DNA from: Lepus europaeus
Taxonomy: Eukaryota > Chordata > Mammalia > Lagomorpha > Leporidae
Reading direction: 5' to 3'
Assembly: GCF_033115175.1 (NCBI RefSeq)
Contig: NC_084850.1
Coordinates: 310,001-374,000, forward strand
Length of the DNA stretch: 64,000 bases
The translations under genes and the position numbers were made by a program. Of the stretch, positions 51,160 through 64,000 are shown one piece after another. Each line of letters starts with the position of its first letter. Position 1 is the stretch's first letter. The notes beneath the pieces are model-generated. The model made no database searches. It was not told where the DNA came from and saw nothing but the letters and a program-made list of their open reading frames with translations.

Positions 51160-52752
51160 TTCCATCTACTGGCTCACTCCCCAAATGGCCACGATGACTG
51201 GGCTGGGCCAGGCCAAACACAGAAGCCAGGAGTTTCCTCTGGGTGTCCGACATGGGTACAGGGGCCCAGGTACTTGGGCCATCTTCTGCTGCATCTCCCA
51301 CATTAGCAGGGAGCTGGATCAGAAGTGGAGCATCCAGAACTCGAACTGACGCCCAAATGGGATGCCGGCACTGCAGACAGCGGCTTAACTCACTGTGCCA
51401 TAGCGCCAGCCCCGCCGCATAGCATTCCATTCATATGAGAACTTCAGAATGGGCAAGTCCACAAGGCATAAAATAGACCAGCAGTTGGGAGGGGCTGCGA
51501 AGAGGAGGGAATGGAGAGTTAACTGCTAATGGCTGCAGTGTGAGGTTTCTTTCTGGGGTGAGGAGTCGGTCCTAAAATTGACTGTGGTAGTAGCACGCCC
51601 TTGTGATTGGAGTACAAACCCACGTACACTTTAAACTAGCAAAACTTGTTGGCATGTTAAGAAACATATCTAAACAAAAAGAAGTTCTAGAAAAGACTGT
51701 GGCCTCCATGCAACTGGGCCGCCGGTAAGAGGTCCCTCCCTGAGCGCCAGCTCAACCGTTGGCACTTGCAAAGCCAAATCGGTGACTTGGGGTCACTGCT
51801 TCCCATCCTTTGCTCCTGCCAGGTCCCACAAGACACAGGTCCTGGATTCCTACGTGTACCAAGACCAGGATGACCTCTTCGCACGGGAGCCCTTCGTGGC
51901 CCACTTCACCCTGCCCAGCAAGGGTAGGAAGGGAAAGAGGGTGGGTGGCCTGGTAAGTGGGAGCAGGACAGGGAGCATGGTTGGCCCCTCCGGGGGGCTT
52001 GCTTGCCTAGAGGAGGCTGTGGGGGAGAGGGAGCAGGTGGCAGCCCCGGCCCCCTGGACTTTGCAGTCCTTCCCAGCCTGGTGCTGGTCCCACTGCACAC
52101 CACTCCTAAGGACGTGGAGAAAGAGCTGAACGCCCTCTACGATGTGTTTCTGGACGTCTCGCAGCACTGGCAGAACCAGGTAAGGCTGGGGCGTTGGTGC
52201 GGAAGGCATGGGGAGCGGGTGGCCCAGCGGCCAGGCCCGCCCGGTCACTGCTGCCGTCTCCAGGACGTGATCCTGCTCGGAGACTTCAACGCTGACTGTG
52301 CGTCCCTGACCAAGAAGCGCCTCAGCGAGCTGCTCCTGCGGACACATGCAGGCTTCCGCTGGGCGATCGCCGACGGGGATGACACGACGGTGCGGGCCAG
52401 CACACACTGCGCCTACGACCGCGTCGTCCTGCACGGGGAGCGCTGCCAGAGCCTGCTGCAGGCTGCGGCTGCCTTCGACTTCCCCAGGAGCTTCCAGCTC
52501 ACCGAGGAGGAGGTGGAGGATCGGGCCACGCTAGGAGGGGAGATGGGAACAGGGCCCCAGGGCAGCCCCTTACCCTGGGTACTCACGCCTCTCACCTGCC
52601 ATCCCCAGGCCCTGAAAGTCAGCGACCACTACCCCGTGGAAGTGGAGCTGAGCCGGGCGGTGCACAGTGCGCAGCCCCTCCACCTGGCTACTCTGCTGCT
52701 GCTGTCCCTGCTGCTGTCCCTGCTGCCTGCTGAGCTGGGCCCACAGATGTGA
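49783..52752 (+). CDS. DNASE1L1: Deoxyribonuclease-1-like 1 (DNase X), complete, 7 coding exons
   Basis: Secretory-pathway DNase I family endonuclease, GPI-anchored at the cell surface. Exons: 49783-49917, 50266-50354, 50436-50522, 51823-51923, 52067-52179, 52264-52512 and 52609-52752; 918 bp, 305 aa (human about 302). An 18-residue signal peptide (MTCPAVLLLVLLASGAEA) precedes FRICAFNTQRLTLAKVAK. Active-site blocks of the DNase I fold are intact: QEVVDSS (metal-binding Glu), VPLHTTP (catalytic His), LLGDFNADC, and SDHYPVEVEL (second His). The C-terminus is a hydrophobic GPI-signal-like leucine stretch ending AELGPQM. Where recalled human sequence has the sequon ALNIS, this protein has ALKVS, so that glycosylation site is absent. 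The donor after exon 6 is GTGGAG. It is convergent with RPL10. Confidence 0.96.
49990..50140 (+). mobile_element. Possible MIR remnant
   Basis: GCCTCAGTCTCCTCCTCTGT followed by GAAATGGGTGGGATGG resembles the MIR core. In DNASE1L1 intron, approximate ends. Confidence 0.5.
50960..51640 (+). mobile_element. Old L1 3' end, plus, interrupted by a SINE
   Basis: Pieces about 50960-51124 and 51416-51640 follow an L1M 3' end (ATAGCATTCCATTCATATGA, GCAAGTCCACAAGGCATAAA, GTACACTTTAAACTAG). In the DNASE1L1 intron before the exon at 51823. Confidence 0.7.
51125..51415 (-). mobile_element. C-type SINE, minus, inserted in the L1 relic
   Basis: Begins in the GA-rich block (GGAGAGAGAGAGAGAG) and ends GCCATAGCGCCAGCCCC. 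The A-tail is not evident. Confidence 0.85.
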
Positions 52753-53570
52753 TGACAACACTACCCGCGGGACTCAGACCCCGGCCCTCCCGCCCAGCCT
52801 GCCCGAGGCTGAAGGCACTGCAGCCCACCTGCTTTTAGTTCGGCTATACCTCTGCCTGCTATGAGGAGAGGAAGCCAGGGACCCCGAGGCCACCCCATGC
52901 TACCAGGCAGTGTCTGCGGTGAAGACAAAGCAGGGCTGCGGTGGGGGAGGGGGAGTGGTGCGGCTCAGCAGGCATCACAACAGATCCAGATTTTATTATG
53001 ACAAAAGGAAACCTATACATCGGGAAAGAAGCCACAGTTGTAGAATATCGCACAGGTGTAGCGGACGCCAATGGCCTTTGAATACGGAATGCAAAGAAAT
53101 CAACAGGGAAGCACTAAGACCCCAGGTGGTACCGGGATGGAACCAGGCAGTTGTAGCAAAAACAATAGTTTCTGTGAACAATGGGAAACGTTCCTGCTCC
53201 TTCTAATTCAGGGAGTGAATGGCCTAGAAACAGCCCAAGGTTTGCTGTCAGACTTGCCCTTAACCTAGGAGCGAGCAGTCTGGCTCCCACCCTCCATGGT
53301 GCAGTCAGTCCACACTGAACAGAGAGCAAGCCAGCCAAGGCAGGTTACCAAGGCAACAGACCCACACCAAAAATACAGTAGCCCCTTCTCAGGACATCAG
53401 CACAGCTACTACCTGAATACACAGTTGCCCAAGGACGCGACACACAGCCGAGGAGTAGCCTATCTAGGAACCTACTGATCCTATCCTGGGTATCAGTGTC
53501 CTGGGACACCCCCCCTCCCCCCCTCCATTTTCCAAAGAAAGTAACAATAAAAATCACTGGAACTGTATCA
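52753..53570 (+). terminator. DNASE1L1: DNASE1L1 3'UTR and polyadenylation signal
   Basis: About 800 bp after the stop codon. AATAAA at 53546-53551, so cleavage is expected near 53570. Confidence 0.75.
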
Positions 53571-53582
53571 GAGTTGCCTTTT

Positions 53583-53790
53583 TTTAAAACGTTTATTTCA
53601 AAGACAGAGCTTCCATCCGCTGGTTCACTTGCCAAATGTTTGCATCAGCAAGGGCTGGGCTAGGCCAAGTCGAGGACCTGAACTCCATCCAGGTCTCCCA
53701 CATAACAGGGAAGTGGACCAGCCAGGACAGGAACACATGCTGATCATGGATGCCAGCTTTGCAGTGTCAGAACCCAAAACACCACAACTG
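53583..53790 (-). mobile_element. C-type SINE, minus, diverged
   Basis: T-run, GTTTATTTCAAAGACAGAGC tail and CATCCGCTGGTTCACTTGCC body, just past the DNASE1L1 poly(A) site. Confidence 0.75.
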
Positions 53791-53887
53791 CCCCGTACGT
53801 GTCAGTTACAACTGTTTATGGTTTAGAACTATTTCCTCAGGTTAAAAAAAAAGTTAACTTTTCACATGGCAAGAAATGAAGATTACA

Positions 53888-54110
53888 GGGGCCAGTGCTG
53901 TGGCTTAATGTGTAGAGCTGTGCCTGCAGTGCTGGCATCCCACATGGGCGATGGTTCAAGTTCCAGCTGCTCCACTTCCCACCCAGCTCTGCTATCTGGG
54001 AGGGCAGTGGAAAATGGCCCCAGTGTTTGGGCCCCTGCATGAAACCCTGGCCCTTGTGTCCGTCTAGGGAGTGAATCTGGAAAACCTTTCAAGTACATAA
54101 ATATCAAAAC
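53888..54110 (+). mobile_element. C-type SINE, plus, internally shortened
   Basis: Head GGGGCCAGTGCTGTGGCTTA. The middle of the body is deleted before GAGTGAATCTGGAAAACC. Confidence 0.75.
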
Positions 54111-54520
54111 ACAAAGTAGCTGATGAATAGGAAGGGCCCTTGGCTTAGACAAGGTGTGCGGCTCCAAATGACTCAAGCAGTGCCTGAAAGACTAGCTGAA
54201 CCAGGTGGCTAGGCCCCACCCAGCTAACTTACTCCTATGCATTTCCTGTGTGATGTTGCTGACACAGGACACTGGGAAAAATATTCCATTTGGGCAATAC
54301 ATGGACCCAAGCAACCTGGGCTTGTAAAGTACTTTTCTACCTTCTGCCTGGATGTGGGAGGCCCAAACCAAGCCACTGGAGGGCAGCTGCTCATGGTCCC
54401 AGGCACCCCTTTCCAGGGTTTGTTCCCAGTAGCTCTGCCTGGTGCCAAATACGGGCTCATGGCCCACTGAGCTAGGTCGAGACTTTGTGCCACAAGCCTC
54501 CCGAATGAAGATGCAGACAC
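54111..54520. other. Spacer between convergent DNASE1L1 and RPL10, nothing recognised
   Basis: Unique-looking DNA without a coding or repeat signal. Confidence 0.4.
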
Positions 54521-54524
54521 AGCC

Positions 54525-54580
54525 GTGATAGGAACCAAGCTTTATTATCCATGATTAAGGAGCACGGGAGAGTGAAGCTC
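54525..54580 (-). terminator. RPL10: RPL10 3'UTR and polyadenylation signal
   Basis: Very short untranslated tail, with AATAAA on the minus strand at 54546-54541. Confidence 0.85.
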
Positions 54581-56944
<2,364 letters not shown>

Positions 56945-56967
56945 GGCGACACCAGGGTCTTCGGTGG
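56945..56967 (-). other. RPL10: RPL10 5'UTR part of exon 2
   Basis: Acceptor CATTGCAG precedes position 56967. The 23-base leader then reaches the start codon. Confidence 0.85.
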
Positions 56968-57074
56968 CTGCAATGAAACAGGTAAAGTTGGAAAAGAAAT
57001 CTAGGATAGGCCTCTAACCAGACAAGAGAAAAAAAGCAAGGGCACCTTACGAGCCCACACTGGCGCATACTCAC

Positions 57075-57093
57075 CGTGCCGAAGGAAAAAGAG
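57075..57093 (-). other. RPL10: RPL10 non-coding exon 1 with 5'TOP leader
   Basis: On the minus strand the leader reads CTCTTTTTCCTTCGGCACG followed by the donor GTGAGT. A C followed by a pyrimidine run is the 5' terminal oligopyrimidine signature by which mTOR controls translation of ribosomal-protein mRNAs. The exact first base is inferred from that motif. Confidence 0.8.
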
Positions 57094-57360
57094 GCGCTCC
57101 CACGCCTGCGCAGGCCTTTTATAGTCGGCCTATCTTTACGCGTAGGGACCATAGAGTCTAGACCGATGCCGGTGGACGCTCTATCAGACGTTCCGACCAT
57201 AGACGCAATAGCGTTCTGCGCCTGCGTAGGGGAGCGAACAGGCGCATGCGCAGAGTGGAGAAGCAGCTGGCCTTCTGAATCCCCGGAGGCCAGCTGGCGA
57301 ATGGGGCTTGGCCACATCGGCAGCGTTAGACGCTCGCTTCCGGTTGGCCATTTTGGGGAT
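57094..57360 (-). promoter_or_regulatory. RPL10: RPL10 promoter region
   Basis: Contains GCGCATGCGC at 57242-57251, the NRF1 consensus, and several CTGCGC/CTGCGTAGG repeats. The usual ribosomal-protein promoter features (TATA-less, GC-rich, pyrimidine start) fit. Confidence 0.6.
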
Positions 57361-58679
57361 TGAATTCTCGCCCTAGGCTGCACCATAGCGGTGACAGAAG
57401 TATATTGCTAGCATTGAAAGAAGGAAAGTATTCTCGGATGGGATTTACGGCGGCCCAGCAGGCAGTTCCTGAGATGGAGGGGCCCTAGTCAGGCGCTCTG
57501 AGCCTCCCTCTGGGAGCCTTCCCAGCGGGAAAAGGCCATGCTGGGGCCTTTGAGCTGCGTTCCTTTGTACAGAGCAGGAGACTGTGCCCGAACCCCTCAA
57601 TAACCAAACAGTCTGAAGCAGGCCTTGCTACGACTGGAGTGCCGTGTACCCTTTTCCTAGAGACACAGTGGTCTTCGTGATTCCTGCGGGGAAGAAGCCA
57701 AAGAGACGCCTTCGCGTAGATCCACGGACTGGGGGAGCCCCTGGACAGTGTAGGGTCAGCCCCGCCCACTGTAACCTGAATAGGACGTTGTGCGCCCAAC
57801 CCTGGGTGACGGGAAGGCAGAGGGCGCCCGCCCTGGCCGCCGTGGCGCTGGCGGGTCTGTCAGCCCCCTGCCAGGGCCGGGCCCTGTCCTCCCCGCCTCC
57901 CCCCTGGGGGCTTGGCCCCCTCCCAGCGCCCCCTCCCTCCCCTGCAGTGAGTGCACAAAGTACGGCTGGGCGTGGCCCGCGGCCCACCCCCACCCCCCAC
58001 CCCCGCTGCCAGGCGGCGTCCAGGGACCTGGGTGGTGGGGGCACAGCTGGCACCCAGCCCCGGGGGACCCCGGGGCACCTGGGGTCTGTCAGGGGGGGGG
58101 GTCTGGCTGCTTCCGGAGGTGGGGACGTGGAAGTAACCGAGGCTTCCCTGCGTCCCTTGACAGGTGTGGCCCTCCAGGAGGAAATTGTGTTAGCAAGCAC
58201 TTATTCTCCAGGATCAGCTTGCTATCATTTTAGTAACCGGCTGCAGACTCAGGAAAGCTTGGTGGGGGATGAGGGTAGGGGTGGGATTTGTGGTGTGCAT
58301 TTGCAACAATAATGCTGGGAAACACAGTTGTGGGGTAAGGTGTGCAGGTCACATGTAATGAATCCAAGCGAAACTTGCTGTTTCCCTAAGAATGTACCTT
58401 TCTCCCTATACCTCATAACAAGGTGTCCAAAACTGTACATTGCAAGCCACCACTGAATTCAAGCTTCATGCAATTAAGAGAATGACCTGACAATTACCAC
58501 GACTTGTGAACTGTAACACATTCAATGTGGATTGTCTACTAATTGTATCCCTATCAATGAATCCAGATCCAGCTAGTTATGCTTCATCCTCCTTACTCTG
58601 ATGGTCTGAGAATCTACTCCCCATGGTGTTCCTCAAGGTTCTGCAGGTACATAACACTCGTTCTTTTAAAATTTTATTG
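57361..58679. other. Gene-free spacer, GC-rich then AT-rich
   Basis: A CpG-containing block (about 57640-58180) supports open frames on both strands without recognisable domains, and is followed by unique AT-rich DNA. I call no gene. Confidence 0.4.
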
Positions 58680-59010
58680 AAGTGGGTAAAGCCACCGCCT
58701 GCAGTGCCGGCATTCCACATGGGCACCAGTTCAAGTCCTGGCTGCTCCACTTCTGATCCAGCTCTCTGCTATGGCCTGGGAAAGCACTGGAAAATGGGCC
58801 AAGTGCTAGCGCCCCTGCACCCATGTGGGAGACCTGGAAGACAATCCTGGCTTCTGGCTTTGGGTTGCCGTACCTCCGGCCTTCAAGGCCATCTGAGAAG
58901 CGAACCAGCAGATGGAAGACTCTCTCTCTCTCTCTCTCTCTCTCTGCCTCTGCCTCTCTGTAACTCTACTTTCAAATACATAAATAAATAAATCTTTAAA
59001 AAATAAAAAA
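58680..59010 (+). mobile_element. C-type SINE, plus (left arm of an inverted pair)
   Basis: Starts just inside the head (GTGGGTAAAGCCACCGCCTG), complete to TAAATAAATAAATCTTT. Confidence 0.88.
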
Positions 59011-59011
59011 A

Positions 59012-59345
59012 TAATAATTAGATTTTTATTTATTTATTTGAGAGGTAAAGTTACAGACAGTGAGAGGGAAAGACAGAGAGAAAGGTCTTCCGTCTGTTAG
59101 TTCACTCCTCAATTGGCCGCAATGGCCGGAGCTGCACCAATCTGAAGCCAGGAGCCAGGTACATCTTCCGAGTCTTCCATGTGGGTGCAGTAGCCCAAGC
59201 ACTTGAGCTATCTTCCACTGTTTTCCCAGGGCATTGCAGAGAGCTAGATCAGAAGTGGAGCAGCCAGGACTAGAATCGGTGCCCATATGGGATGCCAGTG
59301 CCACAGCCAGAGGATTAACCTAGTGCGCCAGGCGCTGACCCCCCC
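59012..59345 (-). mobile_element. C-type SINE, minus (right arm of an inverted pair)
   Basis: Tail ATTTTTATTTATTTATTTGA at left, head CGCCAGGCGCTGACCCC at right; tail-to-tail with the previous copy. Confidence 0.9.
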
Positions 59346-59837
59346 CCCCATTAAAACTTGTGGAGATGTTAGCTCTGCCACCTGGGACACACCTTCTGTC
59401 TGTTCTCCAAGAACATATGACTGCACACAAGCTATGGGTGTAAGGTGACAGGAGGTAGTTGCAGAGGGTGTCGCAGATGGTGAGCATCTCCCTGCAAGGT
59501 GCTGCTCAGGAAAGCTTAGGACAGACATTGCACAAAGGAACACCGGTCCCCCGGCCACAGGAGGTCAGGCCATTCCACTAGCAGGGGAGGCTCTCAAGGA
59601 CTGCAGGACAGTGGCCCCCGTCATGGACAAATCAGTAGGTGGCTCAGAGAGCAGGACAGGCCCCGTCAACGCTCCCGACCTCGGGAATGTGAACATGGGA
59701 CACCCCACACTCGGCTGCTACTGATTCTAACCAGAGGCCCCAATTCCAGGTTGAAGGGGGCCACCCCTCCCCAACCACTGCCTACGTTTGCCATGACACA
59801 CCTGGCAAGGCTGGGAATCCCACACGATGGGGATTCT

Positions 59838-60240
59838 TTTTTTTTTTTTTTTTAGTTTCCACTTGCTGTATATTTCACTTCTCTCCTAAATGAGAGTTTT
59901 GCATCATAGAAACTTCCGTGTGTCCTTTTAAAAAAGATTTGATTTATTTACTTGTGAGGTAGAGTTACAGACAGAGAGGAAGGTCTTCCATCCACTGCTT
60001 CACTCCCCAAAAGGCAGCAACGGCCAAAGGGGGAGCCGATCCGAAGCCAGGAGCCAGGAGCCTCTTCCTGGTCTCACATGTGGATGCAGGGGCCCAAGCA
60101 CTTGGGCCATCTTCCATAGCACTCCCAGGCTGTAGCAGAGAGCTGGATCAGAAGTGGAGCAGCCGGACTAGGACCAGCGCCCATATGGGATGCCGGCATT
60201 GCTGGTGGCAGCTTTACCAGCTATGCCACAGCGCCCACCC
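59838..60240 (-). mobile_element. C-type SINE insertion with apparent 3' transduction, minus
   Basis: A SINE (about 59929-60240, head CCACAGCGCCCACCCC) is joined at its 3' side to about 75 bp of unrelated DNA and then an 18-base T-run (A-tail on the minus strand). The whole unit is bracketed by CACACGATGGGGATTCT (59821-59837) and CACACTGGGGATTCT (60241-60255), a target-site duplication differing by a two-base indel. Confidence 0.75.
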
Positions 60241-60255
60241 CACACTGGGGATTCT

Positions 60256-63165
60256 GTAACCTGCACCAATAAACTTGGTGTCTAAAGGTCAGAATAGTCA
60301 GCCCTGCGGGTACAACCGGTAAGGATTGTAGAGACTGTCCTGGGAGCCCTCTGGGCCGCTCACCGTGCCGGACTGGAGAGCCCAGGTCTCTGAGCTCATC
60401 ATTCCTCCCCTGGACGTGGCCGGAGCGCTCATCCCACACCACGATCCTCGTGGGCATCGTGACCGCCGTGGCTGCCGGGCGCAGCAGGGACCTGAGCCGC
60501 CCGGGCCCTTGCTCAGATGGCTACCCTAACAACCAGGCAAACGTGGTAGTTAGGTGAACGGTGAGGCAGCGCAGGTCACGAGGTCTCGCACCCCAGTTCC
60601 CCGTTGGCAACATGCTCAGACCTCCCTGACTGCAGCCCGCGGGCACGGCCACCTCAGCCCCCAGGCTCCAGGTCACAGGCCTGTGTTCCGGGACCTCACC
60701 ATCACCAAGGCCCGATTCTGTAAGAGTCGGGGGCCGGCCAGGAGCCCAGAGAAAACCCGCAGAGTAGCTCTGGAGAGGGAACTGAATAACAGGAGGCGGC
60801 ACTCGGAGTTGGCTCCAGGATTGAAGGGTCAGAGAGGAACAGGGCAGTGTGAGAGCTGACACACGAAGGGGCTACTGCCCCCAGAGCGGTGGGGGGTGGG
60901 CGCAGAAAGAGGTGGGGGTTGCCAGAGCCCACAGGCCAGCATGAGGGCCGCTGCAGACGGACCTGGGGCTCAGATCTCCGAGGAGGGGCTCTGAGGTCGC
61001 AGGGAAGGAGGAGGCAGCGGAATCAGCAGCTCCCAGGGAGGACGGGGCAGGGGGAGGTTTCCCGGGCATCATCTTCCAGTGCACGGCTCCCTGCAGCCGC
61101 ATCGAGGTGTTGTTTCCTCCATCGGCCGAGAGGCTTACTCCGGGGACCCTGCTGCTCCACTTGTCAAAGTTCCGTCTGCTTCTTGTTCAAGGCTTGCGAA
61201 AGCTGCTGTAGTTTCTGAATTCCTTCCTATCCCAGTCTCAGACACTGGAAGGAGAGAGGAGGCGGAGCAACTGCACAGCAGTGCTGGGGTAGGAGAAAGG
61301 ACGCCCAGGAATGGCTCTCTGGCCTCGTGGTAATGGGAAGGGAACGGAAGTTCTCCCTGATGAGCACACAGAAGACGGCTGGTTCTCTGTCCAGCCCGCT
61401 CCCCTTCTCCTGCGAGGGCCTGGGGCTAGAGACTCCTCCGGACACAACTGATCTTTAGCATTCTAGGGCTGGGAGCCACCTACTGATGACCTATGACCCA
61501 GGTGAGACTGTTGGCCCATCATGCCCCGCCCCTCTGGGAGTCCCCTGTGGTACCCCGGGACAGAGCGTCATCCCCCAAGGGAGGGCAGCTTGTGCCAAGA
61601 CCCCAGCAGTGCGGCCACGGCAGAAAGGCGACTTGCTCTCTCAGCCAGGGGTGCACAGAGACCTCCGCGTGCGGCCGAGGAAGGAGCCCCTGCTCGCAGG
61701 AGCAGCAAGGACCCAGGTCGGGACGGCCCTGCCCCCTCCTCTATCCATGCCACCCCGATCCTGCAGAGAGCCCTGCAAGAGCTCCCGATATAGGGAGGGA
61801 TCTCACTCACACCCACTCACTGCTGAGGCCACAAGGCCTCCAGAGCCAGGAGCCCTGACTCTCAGGCACCGCACCCTGCTGTGCCAGCCCCAGCCCCAGC
61901 CCTGCTGGCCCCGCTGGCTCTGCAGCTGCCCTGGGCTCCCCTAGAGCGAGCGTGCCCGGGAATGCCGAGTGTGCACCAACATGACGCAGGACAAGGCCCG
62001 TGCTTGCTTCTTTTCCAAGCCCTCTCCCAAAAGGGACGGAGAGCCCCTGCACGGCACCCAAATACAGGCGCTGGGGGTCTGAGAGCTGCCACCCTGACTC
62101 CCTGCCCCCACAGCACTGGCTCATGCAGCCCTGGCTGCAGCTGACTGGGCTGGCGGGGTCACCCGGGAACTGGCAACAGCACTCAGCAGTTCTGCTGGGA
62201 GCCCTGGCACTCTCCACTGGGTGTTGCTCTGAAGTCTCTGTAGCCACTGGGAACACAGGGAGGTGGTGCGGGCTGCCCGCCGCAAAACGATGCCTTCCTG
62301 GCAGGGCGGGGGCTGAAATCCCTCCTGTGTGCCTGCCCCCAGCCCCGCACCCCCAGAAGCCACAGGGAAGGGGCCCAGAGGCCACAGGGAACGAGAGGCA
62401 GAACGTGACTACAGCAGTAGGACCTCCACAGTGGGCCAATGCATGGCACCAACAAGACCCCCCCCCCCAACGGCAATTCCAAGCAGCGTGCCCCCTTGAC
62501 CCAGGGACCTGGGGACTGGAGGGCAAGGTAGCAGCACCAAGGCAGGCACCAGTGCCTTTGGGAGGGTGGGGAGCCGGGAGGACGGGGCAGATACAGGCGA
62601 CGTACTCCCAGCCCACTTCCAGACGCATAGCAAGCTGTCAGCCCTGGGTGTTGGTGACACGTAGCAAACTGTCGGCACTGGGTGCTGGGGAGGCTGTGGG
62701 GACGGACGATGGAAAGTGGCAGGGTCTTTGGGGACGCAGGCTATCTGAGGGAACTATAAAGGCCTGTGAACTTCCCCCTGTAGTCCCACTCAGACATAAT
62801 TATCCCGGAAACAGACGCGCGGTCAAGGCTGTTAGCTGCACCAGTCGTGCGATAGCCTGCTAATGACAAAAACAGCAACGTGTGAACGTACAGCAGTCGG
62901 GGCTCGAGGTGGCACCCATGGTGCAGACATGCTCTGCAAACCCCACAGAGAAAAGTGAGCTGCACGTTGGTGCAGGGACACGGGGGACGCTGGAATGTAG
63001 CACTGTGACAAAGGAAGCCACAACAAAGATGGATGCCAGAGTCCCTTGAAAACTGAGTGAATGACTATGTTGGTGACTGCTCAGAAAAAGTTAGGAGAAA
63101 CAAAATTCACAGCATTGCCGCGGATCGCCTTGTCTTAGGAATCTTCGCTGATTTCCTTGTTGTCC
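60256..63165. other. Gene-free, GC-rich spacer toward the expected EMD locus
   Basis: Largely repeat-free. It contains a weak two-copy repeat (about 62625-62690) and open frames without recognisable domains. No emerin (EMD) sequence was found, so that gene probably lies beyond the right edge. Confidence 0.4.
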
Positions 63166-63420
63166 TAAAGCTTTATTTGAAAGGTAGAGTGGAGAAAGAG
63201 AATGCTTCCATCCTCTGGCTCACTTCCCAAAAGCCACAAGAGCCAGGGCTGGGCCAGGCTGAAGCCCGCATCTCAGAACTCCAGCCGATATCTCACACGG
63301 GTCGCAGGGACCCAAGGCGCTGGGCCACCATTTGCTGCCTTTCCAGGGGCGTGAACAGGAGGCTGGGTCACAAGCAGACAGGCATTCTGTGTTGCAATCA
63401 GGGGGAGCCAACTGAGTGAG
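63166..63420 (-). mobile_element. C-type SINE, minus, diverged
   Basis: GCTTTATTTGAAAGGTAGAG tail, CTGGCTCACTTCCCAAAAGC body; head lost. Confidence 0.75.
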
Positions 63421-63767
63421 TGGGGTCCAACTTCCAGCCTCAACTCCTGCCAATGACTTGCATCAGAACTATGCAGGTCCACACAGCACTCAGAATGACA
63501 AGTGCTTTAAGTAGCACTCTGACCTCAGAATCAGCCCTCAAGGCATCCCGGTCTGGCTGAAAAGCTCATGGGAGCATTTCAGGCATGGAAAGCCAAGACA
63601 CTGTAGTAAAACATGGTGTACATGAAGGATCTCTGTGAATGAGACCCAGTGGAAAGAAGGGGCCATCAAAAAAGGAGGTGCCTTTCTCTGAAGGGAGGAA
63701 GGGAGGAGAGAACTTCCACTTTGCTTATGGCCTTGGCCAAATACTGACAGTTTGTGGATTCAAAAGG

Positions 63768-63890
63768 CTTTTTTTTTTTTAAGATTTTATTTATTTATTA
63801 GACAAGTAGTTACAGACAGTGAGAGAGAGAGAGAAAGGTCTTCCTTCCATTGGTTCACTCCCCAAATGGCCGCACAGGGACCAGACAACA
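63768..63890 (-). mobile_element. C-type SINE, minus, 5'-truncated
   Basis: T-run, then AAGATTTTATTTATTTATTA, GA block and CCATTGGTTCACTCCCCAAA; it stops near 63890. Confidence 0.8.
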
Positions 63891-64000
63891 CACTCAGCTC
63901 CTCTTGGTAAAAACCAAAAAACAAACACCACCCGGGGGGCCCGAATCAGCGGGCTCACTCTGCAAGGTGTCTGGGCAGCTGGCCTTCCAACCAGGCAGCC

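Noticed and set aside
57644-58312. Open frames on both strands next to RPL10
   Set aside because: Overlapping frames of similar length on both strands, proline/glycine/arginine-rich; typical of GC-rich non-coding DNA.
62000-62863. 287-aa plus-strand frame and overlapping 273-aa minus-strand frame
   Set aside because: Mutually overlapping, no family resemblance, no coding-like codon use; and emerin, the gene expected nearby, is not encoded.

Overview
This window is mammalian nuclear DNA from a lagomorph, most likely rabbit (Oryctolagus cuniculus) or a close relative. Two lines of sequence evidence support this: seven vertebrate genes with conserved splice sites, and several dozen copies of the tRNA-derived C-type SINE that is characteristic of lagomorphs. 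The gene order matches human Xq28 read in reverse, so this is an X-chromosome segment. No prokaryotic feature, CRISPR array or operon is present.

Layout from left to right: PLXNA3 (minus; 5' part only, gene runs off the left edge; non-coding exon 1 near 6.3-6.5 kb); a repeat-filled spacer of about 4.5 kb built on an old L1 relic; FAM50A (minus, 15805-11196); GDI1 (minus, 22962-17395); ATP6AP1 (minus, 30698-24301); a repeat-rich spacer with an LTR fossil (31-36.5 kb); TAFAZZIN (minus, 43922-37298); a GC-rich promoter shared head-to-head with DNASE1L1 (plus, coding 49783-52752); RPL10 (minus, 56944-54581), convergent with DNASE1L1 and carrying the H/ACA snoRNA SNORA70 in an intron; then 57.1-64 kb without a recognisable gene (EMD would be expected beyond the right edge).

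Exon boundaries were assigned by reading both strands, requiring GT/AG borders and matching reading phase, and comparing with human proteins recalled from memory. Reconstructed lengths are FAM50A 339 aa, GDI1 447, ATP6AP1 470, TAFAZZIN 262 (the form without human exon 5), DNASE1L1 305 and RPL10 214, each equal or close to its human counterpart, which strongly supports the models. The genes are a housekeeping-rich neighbourhood rather than a pathway: axon guidance receptor, spliceosome-associated protein, Rab recycling, V-ATPase assembly, cardiolipin remodelling, a GPI-anchored DNase and a ribosomal protein.

I do not see a novel multi-gene system. The more unusual observations are about retrotransposition and splicing: two SINE insertions that appear to carry 3'-transduced flanking DNA, an insertion consisting only of an A-rich tail between target-site duplications, nested SINE insertions, tail-to-tail inverted SINE pairs, and a long (CT)n microsatellite that serves as the polypyrimidine tract of a 41-bp frame-shifting ATP6AP1 exon.
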